This document shows positions 52,789 through 61,828 of a stretch of 64,000 nucleotides of DNA, one piece after another. This stretch comes from Paenibacillus sp. S150 (lineage in GTDB: Bacteria; Bacillota; Bacilli; Paenibacillales; Paenibacillaceae), in the NCBI RefSeq assembly GCF_019352175.1, contig NZ_JACBYI010000005.1, forward strand, positions 124,001 through 188,000, in the 5' to 3' direction. Numbering within the stretch: the stretch's first letter is position 1; each line of letters begins with the position of its first letter. Under the pieces are notes generated by a model. That model was not told the origin of the DNA and made no database searches. It saw nothing but the letters and a program-made list of their open reading frames with translations. The translations under genes were made by a program, and so were the position numbers.

Positions 52789-53937
52789 ATGAAAAAATGG
52801 GCAAGCATAGGCTTGGCAGCCATCATGTTGTTCAGTTTCATGACCGGGGTTTCTAATGCGGAAGCCAAACCAGCCACCTTTGTCCGTGTTGTTTTGGACG
52901 GTCAAAAAATCTGGTTTCCCGATGCCCAAGCGTTTGTCGACGAGAACGAACGGACGCTGGTGCCGGTTCGTTTCGTTGCTGAGAAAATGAACGCTAAGGT
53001 CGGTTGGGAACCGGCCACCCAAACGGTTCCAATTGAAAAAGGAGAGCAGAACATCCGCCTAACCGTTGGAGAGAGCAAGGCAGTTGTGAACGGCCAAGAA
53101 GTTACCTTTGACACGAAAGCAGTATTTAGCGGGGAGCGGACTTTTGTGCCACTGCGTTTTGTCAGCGAGGTGCTGGGAGCGGAAGTGAAATGGGATGGGC
53201 CAACATCGACGGTGTTTATCTCTACAAAAGATCAGGAAGCAGTGAAAGTGGATCAATGGGGACGGTTGATTCGTACTACCGACTTGCCAAAAAATGCAGC
53301 TGACTATCCCTATATTTTGGCGGATGTACCCAATGAGATGTATGAGATGCGGTATCCTCATTCCCATCCTGATGTTAATGAACGATCCACATCTGCTAAA
53401 ATGTATGCGGATTGGCCGGAATTTAAGAAAGAGAACATCGACATATGGATGGAGCGCCTGAAAACATTCGGAGCGTTATGGTTAAATGTGGACTACCGGA
53501 CAATCGATAATTCATGGGCTGAACAATTGGCTTCGGTGGAGTCAGACGGCAATACCGGGAAATTGAAGGCCGCGAAAGAGTATGTGGCATGGGTTAAGGA
53601 AAACGAGATTGTGATTGAGGGATATTTAGATCCGGAGCCGTCAATGATTTATTTGGACGGATTAAGAGGATATAATATCCGTTCTAAGTTTAGAATCAAG
53701 TTTAATCACTTCAAAGAACATAAAACAATTCTTTACGATAGTTGGTTTCCCAGTGATATGAAATTGGCAAATGATACGTGGGTTCCCAATGATACTCCAT
53801 TTGAAAAAGGAGTCTGGTATGAAGGTTACTCAGATATTGTAATGAGTACAAATGTCGGTGGAAATTGGGGAAAGACATTGAAGGTAAGCGCAAATGCCAG
53901 CCTTTTTTTCAATATTATTATAAGAGGGGCTGAATAA
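52789..53937 (+). CDS. Secreted protein with copper-amine-oxidase-like stalk domain
   Basis: The ATG at 52789 gives a clear signal peptide, MKKWASIGLAAIMLFSFMTG, ending near NAEA. The following 110 residues repeat the pattern 'RTLVPVRFVAEKMNAKVGWE...RTFVPLRFVSEVLGAEVKWD', typical of the copper amine oxidase N-terminal (stalk) domain PF07833 of secreted Firmicute proteins. The rest is unrecognised. It is probably exported and wall- or surface-associated, and is cotranscribed with the large secreted protein that follows 5 bp later. Confidence 0.8.
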   Translation: MKKWASIGLAAIMLFSFMTGVSNAEAKPATFVRVVLDGQKIWFPDAQAFVDENERTLVPVRFVAEKMNAKVGWEPATQTVPIEKGEQNIRLTVGESKAVVNGQEVTFDTKAVFSGERTFVPLRFVSEVLGAEVKWDGPTSTVFISTKDQEAVKVDQWGRLIRTTDLPKNAADYPYILADVPNEMYEMRYPHSHPDVNERSTSAKMYADWPEFKKENIDIWMERLKTFGALWLNVDYRTIDNSWAEQLASVESDGNTGKLKAAKEYVAWVKENEIVIEGYLDPEPSMIYLDGLRGYNIRSKFRIKFNHFKEHKTILYDSWFPSDMKLANDTWVPNDTPFEKGVWYEGYSDIVMSTNVGGNWGKTLKVSANASLFFNIIIRGAE

Positions 53938-53942
53938 ATGGG

Positions 53943-56900
53943 ATGAAAAAACGATTGAAAGTAAGTTTGTGCATGCTGCTGGCATGCACTTTTTTGTTGT
54001 CCTTTTTTTCCTCACCTATTTTTGCAGAGGTACCTGATGTTCAAATCATTCAGGGTAAAATTAAATTTAGTGTCACCAGCACTGCAGCTACTACAGAAGT
54101 ACGTTATAAAACAGTTGGCTGGACGGTGCGTAGGGACAACGTCAATTACAACGATTCGGCAGGAAAACACAGCGACCCAACAGGTGAAGGTTCCGCAGCA
54201 ATTGAAAATCTGGTGCAAGTAGATCAATATCCGAACCCTCCCATTCCGGGCAAACAAGTTACCACAACTTTTGAAGTGCCAGAAGACAGAGTTACCAAAG
54301 CCTTAACAGATAATGGGATGGAAGGGATCAAGCAAAGCGACCAGCTTTACCTGTATGCAATCATGATTGTTACAGAGAACGGGCGTCAGGTTGGAGGTAA
54401 ATATTATACCTTAGATGGCATAAAAGGTGCGAGAGCATGGGGAAGCCCAGGTGATTTAGACGATTATTATGGCGTTCCGGTCACTTACAACAGTCCGGAT
54501 TTTCCCATAGATGTGGTAAGCAAGATGGAAGATGGCACGGTGATGAATGATCCTGCTCATACGTATCATAAAGGGGATTACAAAGCCGGAGAAGAAATTG
54601 AGCATACGTTCAACCGGGAGATTTCCTATGATGGAAAAGCCTATGAAATCGTCCGCTCCTACATTGTGACGAAAAACAACCCGGAGGATAAAAAGTATAT
54701 CCAGGAAAAAGATGACGCGAATGTGCTGGACCGGCATATCAATGTCTATTTGAGCGGAGCTGATATTGTTGCCGAATATAAGGAAGCGGATAATCCGGTC
54801 AAAGCGATCTACCAAACAGAAGATGGCACACCACTGAAAGAAGTGGATAAAGGGAAGTTTGCTGTGGGAGCGGAAGCCACCCATACCTTTGAGGCGCAGG
54901 TGTCCAGCGGTGGGGAATCTTATGAGATTATCCGCTCCTTTATCATCAACAATAACAAGCCAAACGAGAAACAGTTCATACAGGAGAAAACCGATCCCAA
55001 GCTGCGGGAACGATCCATTACCGTAGCTTCAGGCGGCTCCAATTTCGTCGGGATTTACAAAATTCCTTCCTCCGTCACTGTCACCTCCTGGATTGAAGCA
55101 CCAGCGGAAGTGAACGCGGGGACAACCATGGTCAATGGGCAGTTTATTTTTGATGCCGCGGCGCTAAAAGATTTGAAATCCTATGAAATCACCCGCATCG
55201 AAAATGCCAATTTTGTACAGCCCAATGATCGAACCGGAACACTAAGCGGGAAATCCGCCAGCAAGACGATTCCAATTCAAATCCCGTTCACCACCGGTAC
55301 GAGCGTGACAGTGAAAATGACCGTAGTCGCTCGGGATGTGGACGGTAATACTGGCGATTCTACAGCGGATCATACGGTTATAAAAACGGAAAGCGGTGGA
55401 GGCAATCCGCAGTTTCCTCCTCCTGGAAAAGGGGAAATCCGCAAAGCACAGGTGATGGATCCGCAAGCAACCGGTATGATCCGGGCAGACCAGCGCGGAG
55501 CAGAAAAATTTAATGTGCTTAAGGGCATTCCGACCTCAGAGAGCTTGTATGTAAATGCCTCCGCGAAGGCGTATTTGTTTCAAAATGAGTTTGCGGAAAT
55601 GTCCGGAGTGATTACCTACCCGATTCAGGTATCCCGCACCTACACGCTGACGTGGACGGATATCCTTCCAGGACCGCCCGATGCAGACGGTAATCCGACT
55701 ACCATATCTGTGCCCCGGTCTGACACGGTCACGGTTAATAAACCATATAACATCCAGCGGTCCTACAGCTATTGGATCATTGATCGTTTGGAGGTGTACG
55801 GCATCCAAAATGCTGCCTTCAACAATTATGCGTTTCCCTCGGGAACGGTTATGGTGCAGCCATCCGGTTATTCGGAGCCAAGCGTAACAGCAGTTCATGA
55901 AGCTGCGGCAGAAGCGCACATCACCCATCCGGTGTACAGCAATGCTACTCTTCCCGGCCAAACTGTGTCAGGCGGTTTTAGCCGTCCAGCCGTACCTAGT
56001 GAGGACTGGAAGGGCGAGGCGGAGAAGGCAATCGGCAAAATTAAAGTAACCAACGATTCATTAATCTTTAACGGCAACACGGTGATGGACAACCGCATGG
56101 TGGAGGAAAAGGGGGCCGTACCTGGAACGATTCCGGAGCCTGCTTCTATTGGAGCCGATGTATTGTATGGCAAAGGCTATGTGATCGACAAGAGTAAAAC
56201 CAATAAAGCAGATCAGCCCAGCACCGGCACACTGGCCTTCACCCTGGTGAAAGGCATTAATGGCGGAGTGAGCAAAACTCTTCCGATTAACGGTATTAAT
56301 CCGGTAACCGTGCATACGCCTGTGGTCAACTATGCCGTTGTTTCCGATGATCGTGCCCATAACCAGAAAACTACGCCTAGCAGCGGTCGTTCGGCCTTGA
56401 TTTTGGATCGTTCGTTTACCGTGACGGTTCCAACCACTGGGCAGCACCGGGATATCTCCGGCTATGGCAACCGGGATTTTGCCAAGTATGTACAGCAACA
56501 GGAGGTATGGTTTCCCTTTGATGTCTATTCGGCTGACCGTACTACCTTTATTCCCAAACAAACATGGACGCAGCTGCCGCTTACTGCGGTACAAACCACC
56601 TTTTTTCTGCCGGTATGGGTAGATGAAGGCAACTACGACGTACTGTTTCGGACGTTTGCGGAAAACAGCCCGGCTGCTGGCTTCGGCACACAAATGAATG
56701 CAAACCTGGAGGTGCCTAAGCATATAGCCACGCAGACTGTTGCAGTGGAAGTAGTGGGGAGGCTGTATGATTTTCGCATCACCGACATTGCTGATTATAA
56801 CTGGGAAACCGTCTTTCGAACCTCAAAGGGCAGCGCGGCACCGACCGGCAACGCCTATTGGGTGGGCCTAAACGGGATTGACGGCACACCGCGGGGTAAC

Positions 56901-57770
56901 GCCTCGTCATTTGTACTGCCCGTACGACAGGGAAGTCACCCGGAAGCGGGCAAGAAAAATGTAGCCGTGAAAACGGGATATCACTTTAAATTCGATGTCA
57001 AAAGCAAGGGGAACATGTTTGGATCAGGGGATGGCATCCGCATTACGCCTACCTTCTACTTTGTAGATAGCAAGGGTAAAAACCGGCAGGAGGTGGACCT
57101 TTACTATCACTCGAGCACCCAAAGGTTTATCCGTATTGGCTCCAATGCAGACGTGGAAAAGCGTTACGTAACGTTAGACGACCGGTTTCGCAATGTTCCG
57201 CAGCAGCAGTTGATCAACACGGCCAGCTCCTTCTGGAATCTGGAGGGGGCAAGTGGCGACAAGCAGGCATATATCAACGGGTATCTGAACAATGCTAAAA
57301 AGCAAACATATGTAGGCGGCTACGATATTTTGCTTTTGCCTCAGCAGCTTCGCAGCTTCATCGGCAGCATGAGTGTGCCGGAGGGGGTGAACCCTGCCAG
57401 GGCCAATGCTTCTGTCCAGCAATGGTATGGCGAGTATAGCTTGCCCGCAAATCCGTATGTAGTGCCGAAGGGAACAGATTTGGCGGTGTATGGAAGAAGC
57501 CACGTTCTGGATGACCTGTCTCCGATTTTTTTGAGAAATGGGTATATTGTTGTCAATTTCAATCTCGAGACGATCCGCGATAAGGATGTGGAGCATCCTC
57601 ATCTGCAATATATCCATGGACCGTTGAATAACCAGTGGAAGATGGAAGGCTTCCAGCGGACGTTTACAGATGCGTATGGGATAACCTTTCAACTAAAGGA
57701 CGGAGATTTGATCTTTTACCATGCGGATTTATCCTCTTATGATGATTTTGGTTCGGGAGGAACGCATTGA
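53943..57770 (+). CDS. Large secreted surface protein, DUF5704-like, 1275 aa
   Basis: It starts with a signal peptide (MKKRLKVSLCMLLACTFLLS...). Near residues 215-310 two units of about 90 residues repeat 'YEIVRSYIVTKNNPEDKKYIQEKDD...' and 'YEIIRSFIINNNKPNEKQFIQEKTD', which look like adhesin (MucBP-like) modules. The remainder matches the pattern of DUF5704 proteins of Paenibacillus and related mobile elements. No LPXTG sorting signal is evident at the end. It could be a cell-surface adhesin assisting contact between mating cells, by inference. The gene ends cleanly. Confidence 0.75.
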   Translation: MKKRLKVSLCMLLACTFLLSFFSSPIFAEVPDVQIIQGKIKFSVTSTAATTEVRYKTVGWTVRRDNVNYNDSAGKHSDPTGEGSAAIENLVQVDQYPNPPIPGKQVTTTFEVPEDRVTKALTDNGMEGIKQSDQLYLYAIMIVTENGRQVGGKYYTLDGIKGARAWGSPGDLDDYYGVPVTYNSPDFPIDVVSKMEDGTVMNDPAHTYHKGDYKAGEEIEHTFNREISYDGKAYEIVRSYIVTKNNPEDKKYIQEKDDANVLDRHINVYLSGADIVAEYKEADNPVKAIYQTEDGTPLKEVDKGKFAVGAEATHTFEAQVSSGGESYEIIRSFIINNNKPNEKQFIQEKTDPKLRERSITVASGGSNFVGIYKIPSSVTVTSWIEAPAEVNAGTTMVNGQFIFDAAALKDLKSYEITRIENANFVQPNDRTGTLSGKSASKTIPIQIPFTTGTSVTVKMTVVARDVDGNTGDSTADHTVIKTESGGGNPQFPPPGKGEIRKAQVMDPQATGMIRADQRGAEKFNVLKGIPTSESLYVNASAKAYLFQNEFAEMSGVITYPIQVSRTYTLTWTDILPGPPDADGNPTTISVPRSDTVTVNKPYNIQRSYSYWIIDRLEVYGIQNAAFNNYAFPSGTVMVQPSGYSEPSVTAVHEAAAEAHITHPVYSNATLPGQTVSGGFSRPAVPSEDWKGEAEKAIGKIKVTNDSLIFNGNTVMDNRMVEEKGAVPGTIPEPASIGADVLYGKGYVIDKSKTNKADQPSTGTLAFTLVKGINGGVSKTLPINGINPVTVHTPVVNYAVVSDDRAHNQKTTPSSGRSALILDRSFTVTVPTTGQHRDISGYGNRDFAKYVQQQEVWFPFDVYSADRTTFIPKQTWTQLPLTAVQTTFFLPVWVDEGNYDVLFRTFAENSPAAGFGTQMNANLEVPKHIATQTVAVEVVGRLYDFRITDIADYNWETVFRTSKGSAAPTGNAYWVGLNGIDGTPRGNASSFVLPVRQGSHPEAGKKNVAVKTGYHFKFDVKSKGNMFGSGDGIRITPTFYFVDSKGKNRQEVDLYYHSSTQRFIRIGSNADVEKRYVTLDDRFRNVPQQQLINTASSFWNLEGASGDKQAYINGYLNNAKKQTYVGGYDILLLPQQLRSFIGSMSVPEGVNPARANASVQQWYGEYSLPANPYVVPKGTDLAVYGRSHVLDDLSPIFLRNGYIVVNFNLETIRDKDVEHPHLQYIHGPLNNQWKMEGFQRTFTDAYGITFQLKDGDLIFYHADLSSYDDFGSGGTH

Positions 57771-57943
57771 TTTTTTGGGACATAACGATTCTAGCTCTTA
57801 AGGGCAATGGAGCAGAAGAGAATTTAAGCAGGGAATGCTTTGGGAAAGTTAAAATAAAGCGATTGAGACGAATTCTGGAAAAAAAGACTTGCCACAATGT
57901 GCGACGAGAGTTACGATAGCGACACTCTCCGGAGAGGGAAAGG

Positions 57944-58255
57944 GTGTTGCAAGTGGATATTGAACTGTTGAAAGCATTAAGACAGCAATTTCGAGCGCGA
58001 GAGCGAATAGTCCGGCAATTCCCGGACCATCGAAAGGAGCGACGGGAAATCGAGGCTTGGCGGCAACGGGTCGCGTCTTTTCTTAACGAGGAACAGATAG
58101 AATTCTGGAAAGAAGGGGAAGAGCGCACCGATTGGCTGCAGGATAAGGAAAAGGAACGCTTATTTTACCAGGGCATGATGACGGGGCTCCAACTGGGTGT
58201 AATGGTGCATGCCATCGGGATGCCCTGTTCTCTACTGGATGAATTGGACGGATGA
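57944..58255 (+). CDS. Small charged protein, 103 aa (first of a related pair)
   Basis: GTG start after GGAGAGGGAAAGG. The protein is helical, very rich in Arg/Glu (LRQQFRARERIVRQFPDHRKERREIEAW), and ends GMMTGLQLGVMVHAIG. The end resembles that of the next gene (GFFDGLHLQSIYADH). It belongs to a DUF6809-like type of small proteins, though the match is weak. Function unknown. Confidence 0.6.
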   Translation: MLQVDIELLKALRQQFRARERIVRQFPDHRKERREIEAWRQRVASFLNEEQIEFWKEGEERTDWLQDKEKERLFYQGMMTGLQLGVMVHAIGMPCSLLDELDG

Positions 58256-58310
58256 AAAGGACTGTACTTCAAGCCAGTTAGAACCCAGCTGTAGAAGGGA
58301 GGTGCAGGAG

Positions 58311-58649
58311 TTGCGGGAATTTCCGCCATGGGTGTTCGCCGTTTTTGGCAGGCGGGTGGACTGGTTGGATCAACAGTTGCAGGCCAAGCGGGATAAGCAG
58401 TTGGAGGGTAGGAAGGAATTCGCTGCCTTTCAACATTTTATGGAATTGCTAAATTTGGAACAACGGGACTTGTATTGTAAATGGGAAGAACAACGCAGCT
58501 TACTGGCTGCAAGGGAAAGAGAAAGCCTTTATTTGTACGGTTTTTTTGACGGTTTGCATCTGCAAAGCATTTACGCCGATCACGCTGGGCCAATGAACAG
58601 GAGCGGCTGTTTTTCTGCTGCTGGACCGGAGGGTACTTCAAAAGAATAG
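58311..58649 (+). CDS. Small charged protein, 112 aa (second of a related pair)
   Basis: I choose TTG 58311, preceded by AAGGGAGGTG. It has the same organisation as its neighbour: charged helices, then YLYGFFDGLHLQSIY. A terminator follows. The pair probably arose by duplication. Function unknown. Confidence 0.55.
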   Translation: MREFPPWVFAVFGRRVDWLDQQLQAKRDKQLEGRKEFAAFQHFMELLNLEQRDLYCKWEEQRSLLAARERESLYLYGFFDGLHLQSIYADHAGPMNRSGCFSAAGPEGTSKE

Positions 58650-58657
58650 GTTAAGTG

Positions 58658-58686
58658 AAAAAACCCGTCCAAGTGACGGGTTTTTT
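58658..58686 (+). terminator. Rho-independent terminator after the charged-protein pair
   Basis: AAAAAACCCGTC and GACGGGTTTTTT with a 5-nt loop. Works in either direction. Confidence 0.9.
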
Positions 58687-58784
58687 CATGTCCAGATGTT
58701 TCCAGTAAATGAGGCCATTTACGATTCAAGGATCTGATTGATCAGGAGGGGACGTATATATTTGAGGATAAAGGACCCTGGTTT

Positions 58785-59057
58785 ATGGGGCGGCGTTTTG
58801 AAGGGGAAGTGAACGGTTATTTTGTCCAGGCCCAGGTATTTTCCGAACCTTCACCATATGGCATAGCAGAAGGAAGGATCAGCAGGCTGGCAGTATATCC
58901 AAGCCCTCATTTTACATTTAAGGAGAAGCTGATTTACTATGAACGGGGCTGGGACGGTGGTGTGCCGGGAAAACGCAAGATACAGGAGGTTATCGAGATA
59001 ACAGTTCAGTACTTTGATAAAAAATGCGTGAATTGGTCCTTCGAGGCCCGGCGATGA
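58785..59057 (+). CDS. DUF7678-like small protein, 90 aa
   Basis: The pattern FEGEVNGYFVQAQVFSEPS followed by GIAEGRISRLAVYP resembles DUF7678 family proteins of phages and elements. The frame is open further upstream to a strong AGGAGGGG site without a normal start codon, so the true start may be a little earlier. Function unknown. Confidence 0.6.
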   Translation: MGRRFEGEVNGYFVQAQVFSEPSPYGIAEGRISRLAVYPSPHFTFKEKLIYYERGWDGGVPGKRKIQEVIEITVQYFDKKCVNWSFEARR

Positions 59058-59081
59058 AAAAGGAAGGAGGAGGGGAATAGC

Positions 59082-59389
59082 ATGGAGTGCTCTCATTCAT
59101 AGGGCAACGGAAGCTGTTATGAAGGCGAAATCAATGGATACCGTGTACTGGCGAAGGTCATGGATAAACCGTGCGCAAACGGACTGGGCGGCGGTCGGAT
59201 TGTGGAATTGCATGTGGGCAGGTACGGTACCTTTGGTTTGAGGGACTGTACTTTGCAATATCAAGAAGAATGGTTTCACGCCTCCCCTTGCCGACGTGGT
59301 GTTACGGGAAAGTAGTTCACCTTGTGGAAAGAAGGCGGATGAACTGGCTGCAGGAGCAGGAGCGGTATGAATGTAAACTCCATAATTAA
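59082..59389 (+). pseudogene. Degenerate paralogue of the DUF7678-like gene
   Basis: After a good site (AAGGAGGAGGGG) and ATG the frame meets TAG six codons later (59100). It then continues YEGEINGYRVLAKVMDKP...GLGGGRIVELHV, the same pattern as the gene upstream. Near 59310 the frame changes again (GKVVHLVERRRMNWLQEQ in another frame). An in-frame stop and a frameshift indicate a decayed duplicate. Confidence 0.65.
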
Positions 59390-59600
59390 CGATTTTAGGT
59401 TATGGATTGCCAAAGGTACGAGGACAGGCCTATTTGTACAAATTGCTTCAGCCTATTGACGAAGTGAATTTTGAACCTCAAGGTCAATCCGGCCTGCCTT
59501 CACTATTCAATAATGAATCTGAAGGCATGTGTGGAGTGTAGGCTTGCATTTTTGGTCAGAACGGTGGCAAAGCTGGGATCAATGAGTCCAGAAAGGGACG

Positions 59601-59762
59601 ATGAGAGTGACGAGAATTTTATTTGTTTGTAAAAGCTGCGGGAAGAGCATACAGGTAGAGCCAGGCGTGTATAAGAAAATCTATCAAAACAAATTACAGT
59701 GCCTGTCCTGCCGGGGTACAGCCAAGGAGTCTCAGGAGCAGGGCACAAGGATAAAGTCATAA
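59601..59762 (+). CDS. Small zinc-ribbon protein, 53 aa
   Basis: ATG after GAAAGGGACG. The product has CKSCGKS and then CLSCRG, two CxxC pairs 21 residues apart, typical of a short zinc ribbon. It may regulate or bind nucleic acid. No other domain. Confidence 0.55.
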   Translation: MRVTRILFVCKSCGKSIQVEPGVYKKIYQNKLQCLSCRGTAKESQEQGTRIKS

Positions 59763-59776
59763 CCGTAGAAGAGGGA

Positions 59777-59890
59777 ATGCTTATGAGGTATGAGGCGGTC
59801 CCTCTTCCTTCAGTTTTTTGTAAGCCACACAATGAGATCGTAAAAGAACGCTTACTAAAAAATGGGAGGAAAGAGAGGGAGGGGAAATGA
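59777..59890 (+). CDS. Putative 37-aa peptide
   Basis: ATG after GAAGAGGG. The product is basic at its end (LLKNGRKEREGK). Its stop overlaps the ATG of the next short gene. Too short to judge. Confidence 0.35.
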   Translation: MLMRYEAVPLPSVFCKPHNEIVKERLLKNGRKEREGK

Positions 59891-60057
59891 ATATGAAACG
59901 AATTGAAGAGCACTGCTTGGTAATATACAAATGTAATGATGAAATCATAGGCATAATCCAGTATAACCAACCCGCACCTTCAGAAGAGTCTTTGGATTGC
60001 TTGGCAAAACGAATCTCCCATCTATTTAAAGAGTCAAAAAAATACAGAAAAGAATAA
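59887..60057 (+). CDS. Small hypothetical protein, 56 aa
   Basis: ATG after GGGAGGGG, overlapping the stop of the previous peptide. The product begins MNMKRIEEHCLVIYKCND and ends KKYRKE. No domain recognised. It lies just before the recombinase gene and may be a small regulator. Confidence 0.45.
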   Translation: MNMKRIEEHCLVIYKCNDEIIGIIQYNQPAPSEESLDCLAKRISHLFKESKKYRKE

Positions 60058-60135
60058 CAAATAGACTTGCTGTCTTTTTATAGGAGAGCTACAATGTCAC
60101 CTGACCAATATTCTTAATTGTGCGAGGTGATGAGA

Positions 60136-61668
60136 ATGGCTGTAAATCAGGCGTTTCTGAATGAGAATCCGAAGAATGATATACGTGTTGTAGCGAAATA
60201 CAATAGGAAATCAAGAGGAGACTCAGAAGAGGACCTGGTCAAACACAATTATATTTTAACAGAAATGTGCAAGCGAAATAATTGGAAATATGTTGATTAT
60301 CCCGAAATTGGAAGTGGGGATTCTATTGAACTGCGCCCGGTATTTCAACGGCTTCTGCAAGATATCGAGGAAGGCTTGTTCGATGCCGTTTTGGTAGTAG
60401 ATTGGGATCGGCTAGGGCGTGGGGACATGGGAGATACCGATCGGATCAAAAAAGCACTCAAGAGATCAAACACACTGGTTATCACACCTGGGAAATGGTA
60501 CGACCTGGACGATGACGATGATGACTTCAATGTGGATGCCAAAGCCTTTATCGCTCGTCAAGAGTACAAGATGATCAAATTCCGTTTGAATCGCGGGAAA
60601 AAAATAGGCGCAAGGCTTGGCCGCTGGACCAATGGTACTCCTCCCTTTCCTTACGATTACGATCCCCAGCGAAAAAGCCTCATTGTAAACGAAAACAAGC
60701 ATACGTTGTATCGATTTATAATTGAAGCAGCATTAGAAGGACATGTATGTGACGAGATTGCGTGGGAGCTGAATAAGCAAGGCTTTCCTTCTCCACGGAA
60801 CAAGAAATGGACAGGTACTACAATTAGCCGGCTATTAAGAGATGAGACCCATCTTGGTAAAATCATTTCCAACAAATCAGAAGGAAACGGTCACCTCAAA
60901 AAAATGCCCAGTGCAAAGCAATTCAAAAAATTTCCGAAGCATTTATGGGTTGTCGTAGATAATTGTCATCAGCCTGTGAAAACTCAAGAAGAACACAATA
61001 AATTGCTGTATGCGCTCATGAAAAGAAAGAAAGTACCAGTTGCCGCCCGGGCGGGGAAGCATGCGCTATCTGGTCTTGTAAGATGTGCGATTTGCAATTC
61101 GTCCCTCCCCATTTACAGATCTCCAAAAAACAGCTCCCGGATAAGAGCATGCCAGCATCGTGATCATTATGGAAATAAATGCACCAATAAAGGGGGATTC
61201 GCAGAGATAATCATCCAAGAAATACATGTAAAGCTTATGCGGCTGGAGGATCAAATTGTTAACCGGATAAAGGATGAGGAAGGCGACGATTTCAGGATTA
61301 TCCAAGATGCCATTCAACAGAAATACCGGGAAATCAAGCAGAGGGAAGAAGCAATTGAACGAATAGAAGAAGGGTTCGAAGCGGGAGTATATACAGCGAA
61401 CCGGGCCAGAACTAGAAAAATAAAGCTTGAGAGTGAGTTGGATACTCTTCATGAAGAACTGGCTGTTTTAGAGAAACAAAGCATATCGGCGGCCTCGATA
61501 ACCGATGAAGAACGACTATTCTTCATTCGTGAATTTTGGAGAACCATGCAATCAAGTGAACAGGACAATCATCAAGAATTAAACAAATGCTATAAGGAAG
61601 TAATAAGCTCTATTTCATGGAAAAAGGAAGAAAACGGACCTGCTAGCATCGAAATAAATTTTCTATAG
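60136..61668 (+). CDS. Large serine recombinase (integrase) of the element
   Basis: I choose the ATG at 60136 after GAGGTGA. The catalytic domain has VVAKYNRKSRGDSEED with nucleophile Ser26, then GSGDSIELRPVFQRLL and VVDWDRLGRG with the conserved Arg residues. The recombinase domain follows (NKQGFPSPRNKKWTGTTISRLL). A zinc ribbon comes next (CAICNSSL...CQHRDHYGNKC, near residue 316), then a coiled coil (about 395-450). Length 510 is normal for the class. It probably integrates and excises the element at the yyaL site by joining attL and attR. No excisionase (RDF) gene was identified. Confidence 0.95.
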   Translation: MAVNQAFLNENPKNDIRVVAKYNRKSRGDSEEDLVKHNYILTEMCKRNNWKYVDYPEIGSGDSIELRPVFQRLLQDIEEGLFDAVLVVDWDRLGRGDMGDTDRIKKALKRSNTLVITPGKWYDLDDDDDDFNVDAKAFIARQEYKMIKFRLNRGKKIGARLGRWTNGTPPFPYDYDPQRKSLIVNENKHTLYRFIIEAALEGHVCDEIAWELNKQGFPSPRNKKWTGTTISRLLRDETHLGKIISNKSEGNGHLKKMPSAKQFKKFPKHLWVVVDNCHQPVKTQEEHNKLLYALMKRKKVPVAARAGKHALSGLVRCAICNSSLPIYRSPKNSSRIRACQHRDHYGNKCTNKGGFAEIIIQEIHVKLMRLEDQIVNRIKDEEGDDFRIIQDAIQQKYREIKQREEAIERIEEGFEAGVYTANRARTRKIKLESELDTLHEELAVLEKQSISAASITDEERLFFIREFWRTMQSSEQDNHQELNKCYKEVISSISWKKEENGPASIEINFL

Positions 61669-61747
61669 GGGTCTGACGAGTATAAAGAACGAATCCTGGG
61701 ATTTGTTGGGTCTGCATCACGCTCTTTCATTGGAAAGCACCCATTTA

Positions 61748-61777
61748 TTGGTTGGGTCTTATCGGAATGGTTATAAT
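61748..61777 (+). promoter_or_regulatory. Promoter in front of the second yyaL start
   Basis: TATAAT at 61772-61777 with TTGGTT 18 bp upstream (61748-61753). The site GGAAAGGG follows and the ATG is at 61829. The promoter belongs to the element side of the junction, so the interrupted yyaL at the right end has its own start signals. Confidence 0.65.
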
Positions 61778-61828
61778 ATAGGGAGAATCAAATTTCCGAT
61801 AAACTAATTATGGAAAGGGTGCTTCCTG

